Shown piece after piece: positions 56,413 through 64,000 of a DNA stretch of 64,000 bases. A program made the translations under genes and the position numbers. Every line of letters begins with the position of its first letter. The stretch's first letter is position 1. The DNA comes from Pseudomonadota bacterium (GTDB lineage: Bacteria > Pseudomonadota > Gammaproteobacteria > Xanthomonadales > Xanthomonadaceae). The DNA is taken from positions 62,001-126,000 of the forward strand of contig JAKACT010000005.1 in assembly GCA_021821195.1 (NCBI GenBank), in the 5' to 3' direction. The notes beneath the pieces are model-generated. The model had not been told where the DNA came from, did not search any database, and saw only the letters and a program-made list of their open reading frames with translations.

Positions 56413-56518
56413 CGCGGGAAGTCCTGCATGCGCCGCTGCCGGCAGTGCCCATCGCCCGCCGCACCGCCAACGGAAAGGGCGGCACCCCTGGGGATGCCGC
56501 CCTGCATTTCCATCGTCT

Positions 56519-56592
56519 TGGAGCGGGTGATGGGAATCGAACCCACGTTAGCAGCTTGGGAAGCTGCAGTTCTACCATTGAACTACACCCGC
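56519..56592 (-). tRNA. tRNA-Gly, anticodon CCC
   Basis: Cloverleaf read on the minus strand from 56592: acceptor GCGGGTG paired with CACCCGC, D-arm with TAGTTCAATGGTAGAAC, anticodon stem GCAGC/GCTGC with loop TTCCCAA (anticodon CCC), T-arm GTGGG-TTCGATT-CCCAT, and encoded CCA at the 3' end. 74 bases including CCA. Very close to E. coli tRNA-Gly(CCC). Confidence 0.97.
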
Positions 56593-56664
56593 GAGGTCGG
56601 CAAGTCTATGCCGGTGGCGGTGCGGGATGCAACGCGGGCGCGCTGCATCCCGCCCATCCGCAGG

Positions 56665-58602
56665 TCAGAACGTGCCGCCGAAGGTGACGAAGAAGGTGGT
56701 GTTGCTGCCGCCCTGCTGCTCCACCGTGACGTTGGCGCCGCCGGTCACGTCCATCCCGAACAGCTTGCTGCGCACGCCCATGCCCACGGTGCCATAGCTG
56801 TCGTCGAATGCCACGCCCGGCACCGCGTAGGGCAGCGTGCCCGGCATCGACAGCGACTGCGCCCACGCCTGCGCCGGCGCGTCCTCGAACTCGCGATCCC
56901 AGGTCATCCGCACGTACGGCTTGACGTGGTCGTTGAGAGCGAAGCTGGCCTGCCAGCCGGCGCTGCCGATCAGCGAATCGACGTCCTGCCCCGGGTAGCC
57001 CAACGCGGTCGACTGGGTGCTGTCCTCGGCGTAGCCGTCGATGCTGATCCGCTGCGCCAGCACCGCCACCACCGGGCCGTGCTCCAGCGCGCCATGCTTG
57101 AACGTCCAGCCGCCGCTGATGCCGGCGCTGAGGTTGTCGCCGTCCGGCGAGCCGCTGTGGATGCGGGTGGCCGGGCCGAGGTTGACCTGGCGGTCGACCT
57201 TGTAGCCCAGCTTGGTCCAGCCCAGCTGGCCGTTGACCCACGCACTGCCGCCGGTCCAGCCGACGAAGCCGCCCACGCTGGCGTCGGTCTGGCGGAAGTC
57301 GCCGCGGCGATAGCCGAAGTCGATGTCCTGCCGGCCGTAGCCGGCGAACGCGCCGTACATCAGGTTGCCGCTGCGCCAGCCGATGCCGAACGAGCCGGTG
57401 CCGCCCATGCCGTCGTAGCCGCTGGAGTTGACGAAGCGCTGCTGCTGGCCGCGCAGGTCGGCCCACCAGTGCATGCCATCGCCTTCGGCCGCGGCCATGC
57501 CAGAAGCCACGCCATCGACCATCTGCGCGCGCGCGCGGCCGGTGGTGGCGGCCGACTGCGGCAGCAGCGAGACCAGGCGCGGGCCGTCGATCACCGAGAT
57601 CGCGAAGTCGCCCATCGCCTTGTGCGCGGCGGTGGTCGGGTGCACGCCATCGGCGAACAGATAGCTATTGGCGCCGCCGGAAACGGTCGAGGGCGGGCTG
57701 CAGAACAGCGAGTTGCCGCCCTGCACCGCGGTCGAACAGGCCGTCCCGGTGACGTTGGTGAGGCCGAACGCCGACGGATTCGCGACCACTTCCTGCAGGA
57801 AGTGATAGGTATCCAGCGGGATCACGCTCAACCCGGCACTGGCCAGCCCGGCGAACAGTGCATTGTTGTAGCTGTTCGACAAACCACTGGCGAGCATCTT
57901 CCCGGCCGTGCCGCCCGCGGCCGCGGACGGCGTCAACCCCATGTCCGGCAGGGTCGGCACCAGCACGTACTGCGCGCCGGCGGTCTTCAGCGCACCGATC
58001 AGTCCGACCTGCGCACCGACGGCCGGCGCAATGACTGCGCCCGCAGCTGCCTGCCCGGCGGCATCGGCCTGCGTCGCGGTGCCGCCGCCCATCAGGCTCC
58101 CCACATACGCGGTCTGGTAGTCGGTGATGGCCTGGAAGACGTCGTTGGCACCGCCCCACACCGAATACAGCGCATTCGGGTCAACCGAATGGCCAGACGC
58201 CAGGTAGGCCTGGTACTGCGCGGTCAGCGAGGGCGTCAGCCCCAACCCCCCCACGGTGGTGGTGTCGGCGCGCGCACCGCCCACCGCCCAGTTATCCCCG
58301 CTGCCCGGGGTCGGGGTGGCGGTGGTGTTGCCAGTCCATGCCGGCGAGGCGTCACCGCCGTAGTAGCTGGCCAAGTGCTGCGACCAGACATAGCCGGGGT
58401 TGGTGGTGAACTGGCCGACTACCGCGCCGTTGGGGCCCAGCATCTGGACCAGCAGCGGGCGGAAGTAGCCGCCATCGGTCAGGCTGTCGCCGAAGAAGAT
58501 GGTGCTGGTGAACGGCGACGGCGGCGCGGTCTGCGCCACGGCGGGCATCGCAACCACGGCAAGGGCGGCGGACAGCAGGGTCCGGCGGAACAGGGTTTTC
58601 AT
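56665..58602 (-). CDS. Autotransporter GDSL esterase (EstA-like)
   Basis: 645 residues: a signal peptide (about 1-24, ending AVAQ), a GDSL lipase passenger with the nucleophile Ser40 in IFFGDSLTDGG, block III in SVWGGANDVF and the Asp/His pair in FADGVHPTTAAHKAMGD (about 315-330), then a C-terminal beta-barrel of about 270 residues (from GMHWWADLRGQQQ) ending in Phe (TFFVTFGGTF), the usual signal for outer-membrane insertion. Homologous to P. aeruginosa EstA, which affects rhamnolipid production and motility. The ATG at 58602 has GAGG at proper spacing. Confidence 0.93.
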   Translation of the reverse strand: MKTLFRRTLLSAALAVVAMPAVAQTAPPSPFTSTIFFGDSLTDGGYFRPLLVQMLGPNGAVVGQFTTNPGYVWSQHLASYYGGDASPAWTGNTTATPTPGSGDNWAVGGARADTTTVGGLGLTPSLTAQYQAYLASGHSVDPNALYSVWGGANDVFQAITDYQTAYVGSLMGGGTATQADAAGQAAAGAVIAPAVGAQVGLIGALKTAGAQYVLVPTLPDMGLTPSAAAGGTAGKMLASGLSNSYNNALFAGLASAGLSVIPLDTYHFLQEVVANPSAFGLTNVTGTACSTAVQGGNSLFCSPPSTVSGGANSYLFADGVHPTTAAHKAMGDFAISVIDGPRLVSLLPQSAATTGRARAQMVDGVASGMAAAEGDGMHWWADLRGQQQRFVNSSGYDGMGGTGSFGIGWRSGNLMYGAFAGYGRQDIDFGYRRGDFRQTDASVGGFVGWTGGSAWVNGQLGWTKLGYKVDRQVNLGPATRIHSGSPDGDNLSAGISGGWTFKHGALEHGPVVAVLAQRISIDGYAEDSTQSTALGYPGQDVDSLIGSAGWQASFALNDHVKPYVRMTWDREFEDAPAQAWAQSLSMPGTLPYAVPGVAFDDSYGTVGMGVRSKLFGMDVTGGANVTVEQQGGSNTTFFVTFGGTF

Positions 58603-58769
58603 CGGCATCCTCGATCTGGACAGGGAGTTCGGTTCCAACTGGTGCAGGGCCGCGGGATCGCGACATACGCCAGCGAATGGCGGGTGATACTTTCATGAAA
58701 TCATAACGACCTCACGCTGCGCTGCGTCACGAGGCACTACAACGGGCGACAATACGCACCCGGGCCTGC

Positions 58770-59537
58770 ATGCTTGCGCAGGTCGCGCCAGAGACCGCCG
58801 ATTTGACCGACCCGTTTTCCAGCAGCGGCGCCAAGGCCCCGCCCAAGCCCTTCACCGCCACCGAAGGCGTGCGCAAGGTGCGCAGCTTCGTATTGCGCCA
58901 GGGCCGCTTCACCGATGCCCAGCAGCGCGCCTTCGACGAGCTGTGGCCGCGTTTCGGACTGGACTACGCCGGCACCCCGCGCGACTTCGACGCCGCGTTC
59001 GGGCGCAGCGCCAGGCGCATCCTCGAAATCGGCTTCGGCAATGGCGAGGCGCTGCGCTATTCCGCACGGCGCGACCCGGACCGCGACCACATCGGCATCG
59101 AAGTGCACGCGCCCGGCGTGGGCCGCCTGCTCAACGCACTGGCGGAAGACGACGCGAAGAACGTGCGCCTCTACCACCACGACGCGGTGGAAGTGCTGGA
59201 AAACGAGATCGCCGACGGTAGCCTGGACGAGGTACGCATCTACTTCCCCGACCCCTGGCACAAGAAGCGCCACCACAAGCGGCGGCTGGTGAACCCAGGG
59301 TTCGCCGCGCTGCTGGTGCGCAAGCTCGCGACCGATGGCCGCTTGCACCTCGCCACCGATTGGCAGGAGTATGCGGAGCAGATGTGGGACGTGCTCGACG
59401 CCACCGCCGGCCTGGCCAATGCCGCCGGGCCACGCGGCCACGTGCCGCGCCCCGCGTGGCGGCCGCAGACCCATTTCGAGACGCGCGGACAGAAGCTGGG
59501 CCACGGCGTCTGGGACCTGCTGTACAACCGCCGCTGA
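58770..59537 (+). CDS. trmB: tRNA (guanine-N7)-methyltransferase TrmB
   Basis: SAM-dependent m7G46 methylation in tRNA. 255 residues: [17 protein letters not shown] loop [28 protein letters not shown], and the catalytic [20 protein letters not shown] motif. A 167-bp gap divergent from the esterase gene holds the promoters; its AT-rich TTTCATGAAATCATAA stretch is the only notable sequence there. Confidence 0.95.
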   Translation: MLAQVAPETADLTDPFSSSGAKAPPKPFTATEGVRKVRSFVLRQGRFTDAQQRAFDELWPRFGLDYAGTPRDFDAAFGRSARRILEIGFGNGEALRYSARRDPDRDHIGIEVHAPGVGRLLNALAEDDAKNVRLYHHDAVEVLENEIADGSLDEVRIYFPDPWHKKRHHKRRLVNPGFAALLVRKLATDGRLHLATDWQEYAEQMWDVLDATAGLANAAGPRGHVPRPAWRPQTHFETRGQKLGHGVWDLLYNRR

Positions 59538-59575
59538 GCCGCCGGGCCAACACGTAAGGACACCGACGACGCCTG

Positions 59576-61414
59576 ATGGACACCACCCTCACCCTCACCG
59601 GCGACATGCTCTGGGTGCTGGGCCTGGTGGGGTTCACCATGGCGATGTTCCTGTTCGAGCGCATCCGCGCCGATGCCGCCGCGCTGGTGGTGCTGGTGGT
59701 CCTGGGCCTGACCGGGCTGGTGGCGCCCGAGGACATCTTCGGCGGCTTCTCCTCGGACGCGGTGATGAACGTCATCGCCACCATGATCCTGGGCGCGGGG
59801 TTGGACCGCACCGGCGCGCTCAACCGCCTGGCCAGCTGGCTGCTGCGGCGCGCGCACGGCATCGAGCAGCGCCTGCTGCTGCTGTCCTCGGCGGTGGCGG
59901 GGCTCAATTCGGCGTTCATCCAGAACACCTCGGCCACCGCGCTGTACCTGCCGGTGGCCTCGCGCCTGACCGCGCGCACCGGCATCAGCCTATCGCGGCT
60001 GCTGATGCCGATGTCGGCGGCGATCATCATGGGCGGCAGCCTGACCATGGTCGGCAACTCGCCGCTGATCCTGCTCAACGACCTGCTGGTGTCCGCCAAC
60101 GCCAACATGCCGTCCGGCGCGGCCTCGCTGCAGCCGCTGAAGATGTTCGCGCCGCTGCCGATCGGCCTGGCGCTGCTGGCGGCGTCGCTGGCGTATTTCC
60201 ACTTCTTCGGCCACCGGGTGCTGCGCGAGGACGGCGACGACGCGGTCACCCCGGCGCGCACCCAGAGCTATTTCGCCCGCGCCTACGGCATCGACGGCGA
60301 CATCCACGAGCTCACCGTCACCGCCGACAGCCCGCTGGTGGGCATGAGCGTGGGCGACGCGGAGGCACTGGTCGACATGCCGCTGCTGCTGGCCCTGCAG
60401 ACCGGCAACGAATCGCGGCTGGCGCCGCCGGCCGACACCCGCATCTGGGTGGGCAGCGTGCTGGGCGTCATGGGCGAACGCCAGCGCATCGCCGACTTCG
60501 CGCAGAAGAACTTCCTGCGCGACTCCGCCCGCCTGCGCGCCTTCGCCGACCTGTTCAACCCCAGCCGCGCCGGCATTTCCGAAGCGGTGGTGCCGCCCAC
60601 CTCGGGCTTCATCGGCAAGCCGCAATCGCAGCTGCGCCTGCGCAAGCAATACGGGCTGAGCCTGCTGGCGATCAACCGCGACAAGCAGGTGCTGCGCGAG
60701 GACGTGCGCAACATCCCGATCCGCGCCGGCGACATGCTGGTGCTGCACAGCATCTGGACCGACCTGGCGGAAGCCGCGCGCAGCCGCGACTTCGTGGTGG
60801 TGACCGACTACCCCAAGGGCGAGCAGCGCCCGCACAAGTTCAAGATCGCGATGACGATCTTCGCCGTGACCATGCTGCTGGCGCTGTCCACCCGCATCCC
60901 CACCTCGATCGCGCTGATGACCGGCGTGGCCGGGATGCTGGTGACCGGCGTGCTGAAGATGGACGAGGCCTACGCCGCGATCAGCTGGAAGACGGTGTTC
61001 CTGATGGCCTGCCTGATCCCGCTGGGCTGGGCGATGGACAGCAGCGGCGCCGCCGCGTGGGTGGCCGGGCACAGCATCGAGCGGCTGCCCGAGGGCATGC
61101 CGCCGTGGTTGATCGAACTGGCGCTGGCGCTGTTCACCACCGCCTTCTCGATGGTGATCAGCCACGTCGGCGCCACCATCGTGCTGGTACCGCTGGCGAT
61201 CAACCTGGCGCTGGCGGTGGGCGGCAATCCCACCGCGTTCGCGCTGATCGTGGCGCTGTCGGCCTCCAATAACTTCGTCACCGCGTCCAATCCGTCGGTG
61301 TCGATGATCACCGGCCCGGCCGGCTATACCCCGCGCGACATGTGGCGCGCCGGTGGCCCGCTGACCCTGCTCTACACCGCCATCATCGTGCTGATGGTGA
61401 ACCTAGTCTTCTGA
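59576..61414 (+). CDS. SLC13-family permease with internal RCK_C (TrkA-C) domains
   Basis: 612 residues. About ten to twelve membrane segments in two blocks (N-terminal 10-220, C-terminal 425-612) belong to the ArsB/CitT-type ion transporter superfamily, with the hairpin motifs NTSATALYLPV and SHVGATIVLVPLA. Between them, at about 240-410, are two cytosolic TrkA-C-like regulatory domains (IHELTVTADSPLVGMSV, VVPPTSGFIGKPQSQL). This SLC13 + RCK_C architecture is common but its substrate (sulfate, dicarboxylate or other anion) is undetermined. Confidence 0.88.
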   Translation: MDTTLTLTGDMLWVLGLVGFTMAMFLFERIRADAAALVVLVVLGLTGLVAPEDIFGGFSSDAVMNVIATMILGAGLDRTGALNRLASWLLRRAHGIEQRLLLLSSAVAGLNSAFIQNTSATALYLPVASRLTARTGISLSRLLMPMSAAIIMGGSLTMVGNSPLILLNDLLVSANANMPSGAASLQPLKMFAPLPIGLALLAASLAYFHFFGHRVLREDGDDAVTPARTQSYFARAYGIDGDIHELTVTADSPLVGMSVGDAEALVDMPLLLALQTGNESRLAPPADTRIWVGSVLGVMGERQRIADFAQKNFLRDSARLRAFADLFNPSRAGISEAVVPPTSGFIGKPQSQLRLRKQYGLSLLAINRDKQVLREDVRNIPIRAGDMLVLHSIWTDLAEAARSRDFVVVTDYPKGEQRPHKFKIAMTIFAVTMLLALSTRIPTSIALMTGVAGMLVTGVLKMDEAYAAISWKTVFLMACLIPLGWAMDSSGAAAWVAGHSIERLPEGMPPWLIELALALFTTAFSMVISHVGATIVLVPLAINLALAVGGNPTAFALIVALSASNNFVTASNPSVSMITGPAGYTPRDMWRAGGPLTLLYTAIIVLMVNLVF

Positions 61415-61443
61415 GGCAGGCCATGGCCCCCCCGGGGGCAGGA

Positions 61444-61839
61444 TCAGCCGGCTTCCCCGAGCCGCACTTCCCCGTCGGCCACGTGCACCGGCACCGCGCG
61501 CAGGCAGTCGCCGCGGCAGGGGCCCGCCACACAGTTTCCCTGCGGCAGGGCGAACGTGGCGCCGTGCACCGCGCAGACCAGCTCGCCGGCCTTGCTGCGC
61601 AGGAACTTGCCGGGCGCGAAGTCCAACCGGCGGCCGGCGTGCGGGCAGACGTTGAGCCAGGCGCGTACCCCGCCCTGCGGGTCGCGATAGAGGATCAGTG
61701 GCTCGTTTTCGCCATCGACCGGCGCATCGCAGGCATGCAGGCCGTCCGGCGGCAAGGCCTCCAGCGGCGCCAACACCAGCGCCTCGTTTAACGAACTACT
61801 CACAACTGCCCCGCCGGTTCTGCCGATACTTCGCCGCAT
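61444..61839 (-). CDS. Rieske [2Fe-2S] domain protein
   Basis: About 131 residues, essentially one Rieske domain. The cluster ligands are Cys-Pro-His in NVCPHAGRRLDF and Cys-x2-His in LVCAVHGATFALP. It is a small soluble ferredoxin-like Rieske protein, possibly an electron donor to an oxygenase that is not in the window. An internal GTG (61803) with GGGG upstream could be the true start, shortening the protein by 12 residues. Convergent with the SLC13 permease. Confidence 0.88.
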   Translation of the reverse strand: MRRSIGRTGGAVVSSSLNEALVLAPLEALPPDGLHACDAPVDGENEPLILYRDPQGGVRAWLNVCPHAGRRLDFAPGKFLRSKAGELVCAVHGATFALPQGNCVAGPCRGDCLRAVPVHVADGEVRLGEAG

Positions 61840-61877
61840 TGTGTCATGACGCCGTCGCGTCCAGGATCTCCACCACG

Positions 61878-62168
61878 ATGTCCAGCTTCCACCGCCGCAC
61901 CTTCCTACGTTTCCGCAGCCTCGCCTTCAACGCGCCGCGCCGCCCGCGGCATCCACTGCTGCGGGTTGCAGTGGGCCTGCTGGGCGTCGCCCTGCTGCTG
62001 GCGCTGGTGGTGGTGGGCGTGTTCGTCGGCGCGGCGATGCTGGCCGGCGGCCTGCTGTGGCGGCTGTGGGTGCAGCGCGGCGCGCGTGCCGGCGTGCGCC
62101 GCCGCGAGCAGGCCTTCGAAGGCAGCTACCGGGTGGTGGGCAAGGCGCAGCTGCCGCTGGCGCACTGA
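61878..62168 (+). CDS. Small single-span membrane protein
   Basis: 96 residues: basic N-terminus (MSSFHRRTFLRFRSLAFN), one long hydrophobic segment at about 29-58 (VAVGLLGVALLLALVVVGVF, then GAAMLAGG) and a basic C-terminal tail ending in RVVGKAQLPLAH. Its stop overlaps the next start as TGATG, so it is coupled to the FAH-family gene. No known function. Confidence 0.7.
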   Translation: MSSFHRRTFLRFRSLAFNAPRRPRHPLLRVAVGLLGVALLLALVVVGVFVGAAMLAGGLLWRLWVQRGARAGVRRREQAFEGSYRVVGKAQLPLAH

Positions 62169-62893
62169 TGGACCTGGTTGCCGCCGCGGCCACGCCGCGC
62201 ATCCCCGTCGTTGATGGAAGTGGCGCCGTACTGGGGACGTTCCCGGTGCGCCGGATCTATTGCGTGGGCCGCAACTTCGCCGACCACGCGCGCGAAATGG
62301 GCGCCGCGGTGCCGGCCTCGAAGGCGGAGCGCGGTACGCCGGTGTTCTTCATGAAGCCCGCCGATGCCATCGTCACCGATGGCGTGGTGCCCTACCCGCC
62401 CGGCACCCACGACCTGCACCACGAGGTGGAGCTGGTGGTGGCGCTGGGCCGGGACGCGCCCGCCGGCGTGCTGCCGGTGGAGGCCGCCGCCGCGCTGGTG
62501 TTTGGCTACGGCGTCGGCCTGGACCTGACCCGCCGCGACCTGCAGGCCGCGGCCAAGGCCAAGGGCCTGCCCTGGGATACCGGCAAGGGCTTCGATCATT
62601 CCGCGCCGGTATCGGCGCTGCTGCAGGTGGCCGCGTTCGGGCCGCTGCAGGCGCAGCCGATCCGGCTGGACGTCAACGGCGAACGCCGCCAGCAATCGCA
62701 TCTGGACCAGCTGGTCTGGGACGTGCCCGAGATCCTGCACGAGCTGTCGAAGCTGTACGCGCTGCGCACCGGCGACCTGGTGTTCATGGGTACGCCGGCC
62801 GGCGTGGCCGCGCTGCAACCGGGCGACCACTTCGATGCCCGCATCGGCGATGCGCTGCAGCTACAGGGTCACATCGTGCCTCCGAACGGTTAA
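62168..62893 (+). CDS. Fumarylacetoacetate hydrolase (FAH) family protein
   Basis: 241 residues of the FAH fold: [28 protein letters not shown], the metal-binding Glu pair in [34 protein letters not shown] and the closing [14 protein letters not shown]. Close to acylpyruvate hydrolases (YcgM/FAHD1 type), which cleave acylpyruvates or decarboxylate oxaloacetate. The exact substrate is not deducible. Confidence 0.9.
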   Translation: MDLVAAAATPRIPVVDGSGAVLGTFPVRRIYCVGRNFADHAREMGAAVPASKAERGTPVFFMKPADAIVTDGVVPYPPGTHDLHHEVELVVALGRDAPAGVLPVEAAAALVFGYGVGLDLTRRDLQAAAKAKGLPWDTGKGFDHSAPVSALLQVAAFGPLQAQPIRLDVNGERRQQSHLDQLVWDVPEILHELSKLYALRTGDLVFMGTPAGVAALQPGDHFDARIGDALQLQGHIVPPNG

Positions 62894-62927
62894 CCTTCGG
62901 CCTCACCCCGGCAGTGGAGGACAACCG

Positions 62928-63341
62928 ATGGGCATGATGACCGAGTTCCGTGACTTCGCGATGCGCGGCAACGTGATCGACCTTGCCGTGGGCGTGGTGA
63001 TCGGTGGCGCGTTCGGCAAGATCGTCTCCGCACTGGTGGACAAGGTGATCATGCCGCCGATCGGGCTGCTGGTCGGCGGCGTCGATTTCTCCAAGCTGGC
63101 GATCACGCTAAAGGCGGCGACGGTGGATGCGGCCGGCAAGGAGGTACCGGCGGTGGTGCTGGGCTATGGCGAGTTCATCAACGCGCTGATCCAGTTCGTG
63201 ATCGTGGCCTTCGCCATCTTCATGGTGGTCAAGGCGATCAACCGGCTGCACAAGAAGCCCGCCGAGGCGCCCGCCGCACCGGCCGAACCCGCGGAAGAAG
63301 TCCTGCTGCTGCGCGAGATCCGTGATTCGCTGCGGAAGTGA
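62928..63341 (+). CDS. mscL: Large-conductance mechanosensitive channel MscL
   Basis: Pentameric emergency valve opening under membrane tension. 137 residues: N-terminal amphipathic helix ([12 protein letters not shown]), TM1 with the pore motif [20 protein letters not shown], periplasmic loop, TM2 [20 protein letters not shown] and a cytoplasmic bundle ([15 protein letters not shown]). The ATG at 62928 is preceded by GGAGG. A terminator follows. Confidence 0.97.
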   Translation: MGMMTEFRDFAMRGNVIDLAVGVVIGGAFGKIVSALVDKVIMPPIGLLVGGVDFSKLAITLKAATVDAAGKEVPAVVLGYGEFINALIQFVIVAFAIFMVVKAINRLHKKPAEAPAAPAEPAEEVLLLREIRDSLRK

Positions 63342-63364
63342 CACTTCCGGCACGGTCGCCGCGC

Positions 63365-63390
63365 AAGCCCCGGGCCTAGACTCGGGGCTT
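63365..63390 (+). terminator. Terminator after mscL
   Basis: AAGCCCCG and CGGGGCTT form an 8-bp stem around a 10-base loop, followed by TTCC, 23 bp after the mscL stop and before the next start codon. Confidence 0.65.
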
Positions 63391-63410
63391 TCCGTTCGTG
63401 GAGCCCGCCA

Positions 63411-64000
63411 ATGCGCACCACCCTGCTTGCAGCCACCCTCGCCCTGTTGGTCGCCAATCCGCTGCAGGCGGCGCAACCCACCCGCATCGATGCCAAGGCC
63501 CTCACCCAAGCCGCCAGCCTGCGCGACGCGGCACTACGGGACGCCACCGCTTGGCAGGTCACTGAATCACTGACCACCGAGGTGGGCCCGCGCCTGGCCG
63601 GCAGCGAAGCCGATGCGCGCGCGGTGGAATGGGCCAAGGCCAAGTTCAGGGCGCTGGGCTACGACAAGGTGTGGACCGAGCCGGTCACCTTCCCGAAGTG
63701 GGTGCGCCGCGGCGAAGCCGCGCAGGTGCTGGGCGCACACGCGCAGCCGCTGCGGATTGCAGCGCTGGGGGGCAGCGCCGGCGGCACGGTGGAAGCCGAA
63801 GTGGTGCGTTTTGCCGACCTGGCCGCGCTGGAGGCGGCGCCGGACGGCTCGCTGGCCGGCAAGATCGCCTTCGTCGACTACCAGATGCAGCGGCGACAGG
63901 ACGGCGGCGATTACCGCAACGGCGGCGGCATCCGCGGACGCGGGCCGTCGCTGGCGATCCGCAAGGGCGCGTCCGGCTTCCTGATGCGCTCGGCTGGCAC
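63411..64000 (+). CDS. Secreted M28-type aminopeptidase (partial)
   Basis: The first 196 residues; the gene runs off the right edge. Signal peptide MRTTLLAATLALLVANPLQA. The next part, TESLTTEVGPRLAGSEADAR and RALGYDKVWTEPV, is the usual start of M28 metallopeptidases. It is followed by a protease-associated (PA) domain (GSLAGKIAFVDY, SLAIRKGASGFLMRS). The zinc-binding catalytic domain would lie beyond the window. Confidence 0.85.
   Translation, partial: MRTTLLAATLALLVANPLQAAQPTRIDAKALTQAASLRDAALRDATAWQVTESLTTEVGPRLAGSEADARAVEWAKAKFRALGYDKVWTEPVTFPKWVRRGEAAQVLGAHAQPLRIAALGGSAGGTVEAEVVRFADLAALEAAPDGSLAGKIAFVDYQMQRRQDGGDYRNGGGIRGRGPSLAIRKGASGFLMRSAG

Noticed and set aside
56519-56664. Integrated element at the tRNA-Gly gene
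   Set aside because: No integrase gene and no duplicated tRNA 3' end in the flanks.
55165-58698. Plus-strand open frame of 1177 codons
   Set aside because: It runs through a tRNA gene, a terminator and two genes with clear motifs on the other strand.

Overview
The window is GC-rich chromosomal DNA of a gammaproteobacterium, most likely a member of the Xanthomonadaceae (Lysobacter, Luteimonas or Thermomonas type). The evidence is gene content and order: a Pil-Chp chemosensory cluster next to gshB and a TonB protein, an S-adenosylhomocysteine (SAH) riboswitch in front of ahcY, an EXDD-type relA, and REP-like intergenic palindromes. Genus and species cannot be fixed from the sequence alone.

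Layout. 1-5.7 kb: the end of an OmpR-type regulator, two small conserved proteins, a mazG-cysQ-nudE housecleaning operon, bioA and rsmE. 5.8-16.8 kb: one large minus-strand operon pilG-pilH-pilI-pilJ-chpA-chpB-chpC, the phosphorelay that controls type IV pili and twitching. 17-18.8 kb: gshB and a tonB3-like gene facing away from pilG, an order known from Pseudomonas aeruginosa. 19-24.6 kb: tsaB, a DinG/YoaA helicase and mrcB. 24.7-25.75 kb: an IS30-family insertion sequence. 25.8-36.2 kb: a two-domain glycosyltransferase, a TPR-like membrane protein coupled to relA, a small secreted protein and hrpA. 36.2-42.5 kb: dps, recQ, dusB, a UDP-diacylglucosamine-hydrolase-like phosphoesterase and a two-domain acyltransferase resembling OlsF. 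42.7-51.5 kb: the methyl cycle genes metK, ahcY and metF, interspersed with uup, a small redox operon headed by a Cys-rich MarR regulator, and a SRPBCC protein. 51.5-64 kb: ilvE, a two-component system, a RimK-type ligase, tRNA-Gly(CCC), an autotransporter esterase, trmB, an SLC13 permease, a Rieske protein, a FAH-family protein, mscL and the start of a secreted M28-type peptidase.

How genes work together. The pil/chp genes form one signalling machine: the PilJ receptor, PilI coupling protein, ChpA kinase, PilG and PilH response regulators, and adaptation proteins ChpB and ChpC. metK, ahcY and metF make and recycle S-adenosylmethionine (SAM). ahcY carries a SAH riboswitch, and metK and metF share a short upstream motif that may be an operator. 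relA (stress alarmone), mazG (dNTP/ppGpp hydrolysis) and dps belong to stress physiology.

The most unusual feature is a family of perfect or near-perfect palindromes, with arms containing GGGGTCAG and AGTCACTTT or GGTTCACTTT. They lie inside coding sequences without breaking the frame: one in the DinG-type helicase and two in hrpA. All three are read in the same frame and add a Gly/Ser- and Ser/Glu/Asp/Pro-rich loop to the protein. A different in-frame insertion appears in the phosphoesterase gene at 40.3 kb. Other points of interest are a 33-residue tandem repeat in ChpA, an apparently catalytically dead ChpB, and a MarR-thioredoxin-periplasmic protein-redoxin cluster.
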